DNA from: Plutella xylostella
Taxonomy: Eukaryota; Arthropoda; Insecta; Lepidoptera; Plutellidae
DNA length: 64,000 nucleotides
Direction of reading: 5' to 3'
NCBI RefSeq assembly: GCF_932276165.1
Contig: NC_064005.1
Coordinates: forward strand, 930,001 to 994,000
Shown here: piece by piece, positions 55,701-64,000 of the stretch
How the letters are laid out: each line of letters starts with the position of its first letter
Numbering within the stretch: the first letter of the stretch is position 1
The notes under the pieces: generated by a model
Told to the model about the DNA's origin: nothing
What the model saw: only the letters and a program-made list of their open reading frames with translations
Databases searched by the model: none
Position numbers and translations under genes: made by a program

Positions 55701-58700
55701 CACACAGCATAGTTGGAAAAATATTATTTTTTCGACCATCACTTTGTGTCCTGTAGAGGGCGCTACATACATTTTAATGTAACGTCACATAGCCTATAAC
55801 CATCGCGCAATCAATACCCTTCTAACGATACCTCATACATCAAAATCTATCAAGCCGTTTAGGCTACAGGAGGGAACAAAGAAACAGACCAACATACATA
55901 CAAACATACATCGAAAAACATTACCCTCCTCCTTCGGCAGTCGGGTAAAAAAAATGCTATTTTAAAATCTTCATAATAACTATTTCCACCTACCCCCCAG
56001 AATACGGCCCAGCGATCATAGACCACGTGCTCCTAGAGCAAGGCCTGGCCGGGAACCTCAAACTGGCCAGAGACAACAAGCCAGGGCTTCAGCTGGAGGA
56101 TACTCTGCCTCGTCTAGAGGAGGCGCTGAGGCAAGCGCAGCTGCTGATTGATAGAGCCAGGAGTGAGGTCCATAAGGTAAAAAACCTGTGCCTTTCTAAT
56201 AATAGTCTAAAGAAATAAAAATGTTGATCTAGGGTTTTTCCTGCTTCGCTTCTATAAAGTATTTAGAATTAATCATGTGCTACTGGCCGAATTTTGACCC
56301 ATCTGTATGCACGTAGGACTGTCACGACAAGAGAAAGATAGGCGCAGGACCGCCTACTTTCATTAATTTAATTCACTTTTCGGGTATAGAACGGGCGTCC
56401 TCTGACCATAGAACAAGGTTTAGTAACTAACCTGAAGCTGTCCAGAGGCAATAAACCGGGGTCACGGACATTAACTCAAAATCACACTTTAACTCATGAC
56501 CTATTCAATGTTACCAGGGCTACATAACCCAGAAGAAGGAGGAGCGACCAAGCCCCGACGGCGAGGCACCCAGCTACCTGCTCACCAACCAGGAGTTCCA
56601 TCCAAAGTTGTTCAGCCAACACAAGGACCTGCCGATAGTTGAGTTCGACAGCTTCGATAGAGCTGTGGATGAATTCTTCTCGGCTTTGGAGGGACAGAAA
56701 ATTGATATTAAGGTTTGCGGTTTATTTTTTATACTAGAAAATCATGTTATGAAAATAGCCTAACCACGGTCCTATAGGGGACCTAAAAAGTGTCTTCTAG
56801 CATTCTGGCTTCTGGTAATTGTGGTATTTCTGTACCAGTATCGGTTAATAATCATGATACATTTTAGACGTGTATATAGACATATCCAGGTTTAACAGCT
56901 TTTCGATCCTTTTTTGGACGCATAAGGTATTTTACAGAGCTAAACATAACTTCTACACTTTATTTCTCTTACCGTTATCCTTTCATCCCCACAGACAATC
57001 CAACTAGAACGCGAAGCCATGAAGAAGCTAACCAACGTGCGACAGGACCACGTCAAAAGAGTCTCCGAGCTAGAAAGCACCCAACTGAAAGACAAACAAC
57101 GCGCTGAGCTCATAGCCAGGAACGAAGCGTTGGTGGAACACGCCAGGAGGGCCGTGCAGACCGCGCTAGCTGACCAGGTAGGTGGTTGCCGCTAGATGGC
57201 GCTGTTTAGTAGTTTGGGTTTTTGTTCGCTAGATGGCAGTAATCAAAAAAGATAGAAGTAGGATTGCGAGAACTATACTTTGTAAAATAAGGCATGGGCC
57301 CTATGTTATTTGATTGTCAATGTTGGTGTCCCTGTTTGGCTTATCATTTGTTTACCTAGTCACGTGTGCCATTTTATTATAAAAGAACAGATACTTAAAT
57401 TTTCAGGCACTAGATGGCGCTAAATTCCTTTACTTATAATAAAATGTTCAGGCACTAGATGGCGCTAAATTCCATTACTTCTAATTTAATAACGATTTCC
57501 CCATTACACAGATGTCCTGGGACGACATCCAACTGCTAGTTAAAACGGCCCAAGAGAACCAGGACCCCATAGCATCGTGCATCACCAAGTTGAAGCTGGA
57601 CATCAACCACATCAGTCTGTCTCTGTCTGACCCGTACGACGACGGCGAGGGGGAGGGAGAGAGCTTGCCGCCCATGACTGTTGATATTGATCTGTCGTTG
57701 ACTGCGTTCGCTAATGCTAGGAGGTGAGGCATTCTTAGTTCATAGAATAGTTTAATAATATAAAATGCGATTAAATTAGGTTTTAAACTATGCGTTTGTA
57801 CCTAAAAAATAAATCTACGGAACCCTTATAGGTTCATTTTCTTGTCCGTCTGTCTGTCTATCTATCAGGACCCTTTACGTGGTGTTGTGAACGTGAATCA
57901 ATTTAAACACATTACGGGGCAAACGCTTATTTGGCGCTCTCAATTAAATCTTATTTATACAGTTCTTATAAAAAACGCTATTGTTCCCCAGATACTACGA
58001 CCAAAAGCGTTCAGCGGCGAAAAAGCAGCAGAAAACCCTGGAGTCCCAGAACAAAGCGCTCAAGTCGGCAGAACGGAAGACCAAACAGACCCTCAAGGAG
58101 GCCCAGACCATCAGCAACATCAGTAAAGCACGCAAGACTTACTGGTTCGAGAAGTTCTACTGGTTTATCTCTTCGGATAATTACTTGGTGAGTTTTTGAG
58201 TGAGCCTCTTGTGTGTTTATGAGGTCCTGATATTTTTGGTCTCTGTTTTCGGGTTGATTTTGAATGACAAGGCCTCAGCCAGAGTGATGAGAGTGAGAGT
58301 CTTATAGATAGAGGTTTATGCGGCGGTAGATGTGTACGGCTGATGATCGATTATAATTATATTTATTTTGCTCTTTCGATCGATTAACATCCTGAATTTA
58401 TGCCTACACATCATGCCTTACATTCACTAATTCTGTTTACAATAGATCTAACCTTCCCCCAGATAATAGCGGGTCGCGACCAGCAGCAGAACGAGCTGCT
58501 AGTGAAGCGCTACATGCGAGCTGGAGACATCTACGTCCACGCTGATGTCAGTGGAGCCTCTTCTGTCCTGGTGAAGCGAGCCGGGCTTTCCCCTCCACCT
58601 AGAGCCCTGCTTGAAGCGGGCCACGCGGCTGTTGCATACAGGTTAGCTCTTGGGTATTTCAGGGCGCCTTTTATACGGAGGCGATGAATGAATTCATGGA

Positions 58701-61700
58701 TTTTGGCTGGTTCGAGTGTTTTCAAATGGAGCTCCTTGATGCTTCTGTATTCCTGGTACTTTTGTTTCTATGCGTAGATTTTTTTTTAATTCTTTTATAT
58801 CTAGTATCTACTAATCCTCAATGAAACCGCAGCCCAATAATTCCCTTCACATTATTATTCTTACATTTCACTCCATCCTGCTCTCACCCCACAGTGTAGC
58901 GTGGGAAGCCAAGGTCCTAACCTCAGCGTGGTGGGTGCACGCTCACCAAGTGTCCAAGTCAGCGCCGACTGGAGAGTACCTCGCGACAGGATCCTTCATG
59001 ATCCGAGGGAAGAAGAACTTTTTACTGCCTCAACATCTGCAGCTAGGCTTCGGGTTTATGTTTAGGGTGAGTTAAAATGAAATACTTACCTACTTAGGTA
59101 ATGTTATGTACCTACTTATTTCTTGTACGAAACGTATATTCATTTTAACAGTTTACCCTAAGTACACGAAAGATGCCTGGCTACCCATAGCACAGGGTAT
59201 CCTAGTTTGGGAGCCAGGAATCAAAATGTAAACCTACTTATGGCAAATAAACGTTTTTCATTTTCATTTCATTTTCAGTTGTTTATCTTAAGGTTGTTTG
59301 TGGCTTATGGGCTCCTGGTAGATAGTCGGATAAAGTTTATGGCGGAAATATGGCAAGCTTTGCAGTCAGCGATTGATAACAAATCTAACTGCCTAATCCT
59401 TATCCTGCCTTAACTGCACTCTATATAAATAAACGGTGACAAAAGCTAGTCCAGCTCTAGTATTTGCAATCTACACACTAAGAAGAAGAACCTAATACCC
59501 AGCCCATTTCACCATGAACAAAGCTAAACAATACAGAAGGGATAGCACGGGCCCATAAGACTTGAGAAAAGTTTTGAATCGCTCACATCACCACATCACG
59601 CAGCCTCAAGAGCGAGCGCGACGAAGAACTATGTCACGTCATAACCCTTCAGGCTGTTTCAAAAGTCACCCCCCTCCTTCTCTTCTCACCCTCTACAACC
59701 CCCCTACACCCCCCACAGCTAGAAGACAGCTGCATCGACCGGCACCGCGGGGAGCGGCGCGCCCCCGACGCCGCCAGTGACGCCATCAGTGACGTCACGT
59801 CCATGCAGGATGTGGATGAAGAGATCCTCGTGTCTGATGATGGTGAGCATAGCCTGTACTGTATGAAGAACACGAGAGTTGACTAAATGTACTGTATGTG
59901 TGGCTGTGTACACACACATGAATGAATGATAAGAGGGCATCGTCAATGCTGCATTATCTAGCACTAAGACCGCCTTTTGTGCCCAAATTAAGTTTTAAAG
60001 TAAAATTGATATTTATTTCTTGGTGTAACATTGTACAAATAATGAGAACTCTATCTAAGTATCGAGGATCTATGGACCGAGCGTTTTAGTATACCTTACT
60101 ACCTACCTGTTCTACCTTGATGAATTACACATGACTTCGCTTAGGGATTTCTTTCTATCTATGTTCCATTAACACTATTACCTACCACTGACTAATTAAT
60201 TACATTTACAGATGAGCCCTCAGAAAAAGACGACACAAAACCGCAGCCTCTTGAAGACAAACTGACATCAATAGCAGAAGAAACAACAAGGATTGAAATA
60301 AAAGATGAAAAGAGTGAACAAGAGAGAGAAACAGAGATAGAGTCACAGAAACAGGAGGGAGAGAACGAGAAAGAAGATAAGTCTGAGTCGGACAGTGATA
60401 GCTCTTCTGAGGATGGCTTCCCTGATACGCATATTAAGGTATTAACAAAATTAGTCCTAATTCTAATAAATTCATAAAAATATACTTATAGATTAGATCT
60501 GAATATTAAAAATATATTAATAGATTTATGCTGTAAGAGATTGAAAATACCTTTAATTTTGTTTGCAGGTTGACCACGGCACAGGAAAAGTTATAATGCA
60601 ATCAAAGGCTAGAACAATATCTGAAGTATCTGACAGAAGTGAAAGCACCGTTCATTTAGGTAAGGAGACCAATTTACCTACTAAAGTATCACTCACTACG
60701 CTACTTCATAGATAGATTCTTAAAAATATGTGATTGGGAAAATAAATTATGTTCAAATGTTTAATAATTATATTATCTTTTCAAAATGTTTCTATCTTGG
60801 TAATGACAAATCCAAAAGTTACCATAATGATATCGAAGACAATATTAAGATAAATATTAGCGGTAAACTAACTGTGAATGTAAACTTTTTTTTCCACAGA
60901 AGACGAAAAACCACTGACCTTCCCAGCGCTTCCATCAAAGAAGGGAGGCAAGAAACAGAATGAGAAAGGCGGTAGACAGAAGGAACAAGAACGAAAACAG
61001 AAGGAACTAGAACAGAAACAGAAAGAAACGTCCAAGAGAGGACAGAAGGGAAAGCTGAAGAAGATAAAGGAGAAATACAGGAACCAGGATGAAGATGAGA
61101 GGGCTATGAGGTTGGAGATGTTACAGGTAATGTACATGTAATACTATAGGGAGTTTTATAAAAGGTTATATGTACCTACTAAACCGAAACGGGGTGATTC
61201 GGGGGTAATTCTGAACAATATTTCTCCTAAGACTATTGAAAATTCGTAAAAGATTTTTTTCTAATTTTGGTAATCATGTGCCTTTAGTATAAAAAATACA
61301 TTAATTTCTAAAAGTCGTTGATCCAAAGGTAATGATCATTATGACCATGTGTCATCCCGTTTCAGATTACTATACTTTTTTTCCAACACCCTCAACGGAT
61401 CATGTGATAATCTCAAACGGGTTCATATTACTATACCATTTTTACAACCCCCTATATACCTACTATTGTGATTGTGGAAGCCAATTTCAAACATCACCTC
61501 ATCACCCCTAAACCCCTCCAATTCCGTCCACAGTCAGCCAACTCAGCCAAAGAGCCCAAGAAGGCGCTCAAGAAGGGCGCCCCCGGGGGCGGCAAGTCGC
61601 GCGCCAAGGCGGCCAAGATCCCGCAGCCGGCGCCCGTGCTGCTCGAGGCAGAGTCTGATGCTGAGGAGCCGGAGGTGGAACTAGAGGTAACTCGATAAGA

Positions 61701-62930
61701 AGAATTTTGGGATAGTGTAGTAGTGGGATTTCTCACTTTGGAATATTGTACAGAGATAAGTATGGAAGCAAAAGCGTTCATAAAAAAACATTTGATTGAA
61801 ATTTTATGAATGTATTCACCTTTTCAAAGTATCTGTATATTTATTCGGGTACCGTAGAATGCTACAACTTTGCCTGGATTTTGAGGTTTTTTGTTCATGT
61901 AAACAAACCTATTTATTATTATAGATTACAATTACAATTAGTACTATCTTACGATTACGACACATAATAACGTCCACAAATATGTGTCCTCCGTTCCATC
62001 ACACCTCTATACCTTATGTATAGGTATGAGTAATATGTCACCGAGTATATATCGAAAGTCTTCATCTTCTTATAAAATAAAAACTACCCCCTCATCACAC
62101 TAACCCCCCTACCTTACAGGCGGACTCCCAGGCCACAGACGCGGACACGGAGCTCCTGTCCCAGCTGACGGGCTGCCCGCTCGCGGACGACGAGCTGCTG
62201 TTCGCGGTGCCCGTCGTCGCGCCCTACTCCACGCTGACGAATTATAAGTGGGTTTGTTTTTGGGACCTCCTGTAGATCCAGAATGAGCTCTGAGGCATCG
62301 TATCGTGACGCGACTTACTTTATGTAGAAGGTGGCAGGCATGCCTCCGAAATGTTGATTACTTTTCATGAGTTTCCAAAGGCCGTAGAACAAAAGTGTTT
62401 CAGAATGGAGAGCTGAGTCACCAGCTTTCGGCTTAAGCTGCGTACAGACCGGCCCAACGAACGCCAACGAACGGGTTTCGTTGACCTTCGTTGCTGCAAT
62501 CTGCCCGTTGGGCGTTTGTTGGGCCGGTCTGTACGCATCTTTACGATACTTACCACTATTACAACACCGTTTAGAATAACAGGAACAGGCATTTGCAACA
62601 TCCTATAGAATAACTAGAAGAGGCTTCAATGAAAAGTTTGCCAGATAGTGTGCTCAAAATATGTTAATTCTTCTCAACATTATTTTACTGAACATCTGTA
62701 GTATACTAATTTATTCCATATTCGTCCCCAGATTCAAAGTGAAGCTGACGCCCGGTACAAGCAAGCGAGGTAAAGCGGCTAAAACAGCCATCCAAGTGTT
62801 TCTCAAGGACCCCAGCTGTTCAGCGCGAGAGAAAGACCTACTGAAGGCAGTCAAAGAAGAAGATATAGCAAGAAACTTCCCTGGAAAAGTCAAACTTTCC
62901 GCGCCAAATCTGCATAAGAATAAGAAGTAA
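52713..62930 (+). CDS. NEMF: Ribosome quality control factor NEMF (Caliban, Rqc2 family)
   Basis: Eighteen exons join in phase to 1009 residues: 52713-52768, 52988-53159, 53641-53843, 54758-54894, 56001-56176, 56518-56712, 56995-57177, 57512-57723, 57992-58187, 58463-58641, 58895-59066, 59719-59842, 60212-60438, 60569-60659, 60900-61126, 61534-61686, 62120-62247, 62732-62930. The N-terminal NFACT-N domain has YDIDNKSYLIRL and GVDRVVDLQFG; D95-R96 match the Asp-Arg pair needed for C-terminal tailing. Coiled coils span about 330-500. NFACT-R follows (FEKFYWFISSDNYLIIAGRD, DIYVHADVSGASS, ITSAWW-like LTSAWWVHAHQVSK), then an acidic linker, and NFACT-C at about 915-1005 (KLTPGTSKRGKAAKTA). It binds the stalled 60S subunit with Listerin. 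Length fits fly Caliban. Poly(A) signal near 63245. Confidence 0.95.
54058..54713 (-). mobile_element. Unclassified insertion in NEMF intron 3, possible LTR-element remnant
   Basis: TTGAAGTATTTGCGGGTTAGC occurs at both sides (about 54059 and 54533) of a GC-rich block. A wider pair, CAATAAACTAACAGA, brackets it at about 54040 and 54697. On the minus strand the block begins TGGCGACGAGGATGGGATAA directly after ...ACTTCAA, which resembles an LTR end followed by a primer-binding site. No gag or pol frame remains. A target-primed insertion with a 21-base duplication is the alternative. Confidence 0.35.
55275..55512. mobile_element. Long palindromic MITE in a NEMF intron
   Basis: About 70 bases at each end are inverted copies (CCCGACTGCACGCTAAAAAG, then CAAGCCCCAATGTTAATGGA and AAGTATCGC). 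The centre is about 85 bases. Confidence 0.8.
59156..59275 (+). repeat. Short interspersed repeat (GATGCCTGGCTACCCATAG), third copy
   Basis: Same repeat as at 5740-5850 and, inverted, 7895-8010. It ends in CATTTTCATTTCATTTTC. Confidence 0.6.
62435..62541. mobile_element. Palindromic MITE, AAGCTGCGTACAGACCGGCC family
   Basis: Third copy of the family. Its left half (CCAACGAACGCCAACGAACG, then GTTTCGTTGACCTTCG) matches the copy at 16340. It lies in the last NEMF intron. Confidence 0.75.
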
Positions 62931-63821
62931 ATACTCTTTGGTTGATGTGAACGTTGGACCAACGTTGCTTGGGTTTGTAAGATGGTGCCGTGTCGTTTTT
63001 CAACGTTATGATATTTTATTATATTTGTTTGTAAGTTGATTTTTAAATTAGCTCTCATTTTAGCATTTGAGATTTTGAGTTGTTGTCGCCCGTCCTATCT
63101 ATTTAGGAAATCTGTAAGTGTAAATTTAATCAAATCGATTTTGTAATCAAAGTGGACGTTCATTTGTTAATATTTTATTTGAAGACTCATGTGATATTAA
63201 TAATTTAATAAGTACAATAGCACTTTTCTTTGTTGCGTTGATGAAATAAATAAGGTGTATAAATACTATTTACATAAATTTCTTACTAATAGAATTATCT
63301 ATACTAATTAATAATCTTACAATAAAAATAATTCACTTGCTGATGTTAGACAAGTGGAAGTAGACTATTGAGACATACGAATAGGGCGAGAAAGCACACA
63401 TCCGTCCGCCATTTTCAAATTGTTTCTTTATCTGTGAGCGTCATACTATAGACCCTCAACTCTATTACATATACAGCTCATCGTAGAAAGTAATCATGAC
63501 TTCCTCAGGTGTGAGTGGCTTCTACAACGGCTGTACCCTCTAGTACATGGTATAACAGCTTCAGATGATACCAAATACCTACAGAATTTTATGGATGCTG
63601 TATTTTTCGCTTTGCAATTTTCGTATCAAAATATGTATTATCTAAATATAAAGCTCATCGTAGAAAGTAATTATGGCTTCTTCATGTAGTGTGAGTGAAC
63701 ATAGGTACTCCCCTCTAGTCCATGATAAACACCCCCTTCAGATAATTTTATGGGTGCTTTATTTTTCGCCCATATTTCTATTTCATGCCAAAACTAGCAT
63801 AAACACCTTATCTTTAGTACA
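62931..63821. other. NEMF 3' UTR and two carboxylesterase tail copies
   Basis: AT-rich 3' UTR to about 63260. Then come two sequences that in minus orientation read like the end of the esterase exon: about 63469-63520 (LTPEEVMITFYDELYM and stop) and about 63648-63700 (LHEEAIITFYDELYI and stop). Confidence 0.6.
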
Positions 63822-63969
63822 TTACATATACAGCTCATCGTAGAACGTAATCATGGCTTCCTCCCGCTCCGTCAGCGACTGCATGCGGTACCTCGGCTCC
63901 GTCACGTGCTGGTACCTGACCGAGTCCTGTGTCAGCGGCGGCCAGTGGCCCGGGTTCGGTGTCGGCCGG
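63822..63969 (-). CDS. C-terminal exon of a probable carboxylesterase-family protein
   Basis: A minus-strand exon with acceptor TTGCAG at 63970 codes 48 residues to a stop at 63824-63822. PTPNPGHWPPLTQDSVRYQH matches the end of alpha/beta-hydrolase carboxylesterases, where a G-x-PTP stretch is followed by WPP, a Tyr-containing strand and a final FW/FYD-Leu-Tyr helix (here MITFYDELYM). The catalytic Ser, Glu and His lie upstream, outside the window. Two further copies of the last dozen codons occur downstream. The family call rests on one short exon. Confidence 0.5.
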
Positions 63970-64000
63970 CTGCAAGGAAATGGGTTGTGGGTTTTTAAGG

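Noticed and set aside
1..64000. CRISPR arrays, operons or bacterial defence genes
   Set aside because: The direct repeats seen are hexamer, minisatellite, SINE or segmental duplications; all genes are spliced animal genes.

Overview
The window reads as lepidopteran (moth or butterfly) nuclear DNA. It has short exons in small AT-rich introns and conserved single-copy animal genes. It also has a dense cover of short moth-type repeats: tRNA- and 5S-derived SINEs, palindromic MITEs, Helitron-like pieces ending in CTAG, and a mariner. No bacterial or viral gene was seen. Gene models were built by joining exons across GT/AG sites with matching phase; I could not run any search.

Layout. 52-139 (-): possible first exon of an unknown gene. 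575-16556 (+): the last three exons of a kinesin-3 with a C-terminal PX domain (KIF16B/Klp98A type). Its last intron is about 15.3 kb and holds a family of at least six small secreted-peptide genes (A 2215, B 4557, C 6967, D 8966 minus, E 9514, F 13047). They share a TATA-type promoter block. Five share one signal peptide and one His-rich head but differ in their tails; E and F carry expanded Arg/Pro-rich repeats. The array grew by direct and inverted segmental duplication and was then peppered with SINEs and MITEs. 16.6-22.3 kb: AT-rich intergenic DNA with a dead mariner.

From 22.5 kb the window is gene-dense: EEF1AKMT1 (-, 22493-25121), NAA80 (+, 25867-26478), RRP5/PDCD11 (-, 26600-41677, 21 exons), a BLVRB-like flavin/biliverdin reductase (+, 42849-45455), MTG1 (-, 47960-51557), NEMF/Caliban (+, 52713-62930, 18 exons), and the C-terminal exon of a probable carboxylesterase (-, 63822-63969).

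Themes. Several neighbours serve translation: eEF1A methylation, rRNA processing, mitoribosome assembly and ribosome quality control. They stand on alternating strands with separate promoters, so I infer no operon-like link. A second theme is partial exon duplication beside the parent exon: the kinesin PX exon, two RRP5 exons, and the carboxylesterase tail. The most novel item is the nested Arg/Pro-rich secreted-peptide array, which could encode antimicrobial or reproductive-tract peptides; that function is inference only.
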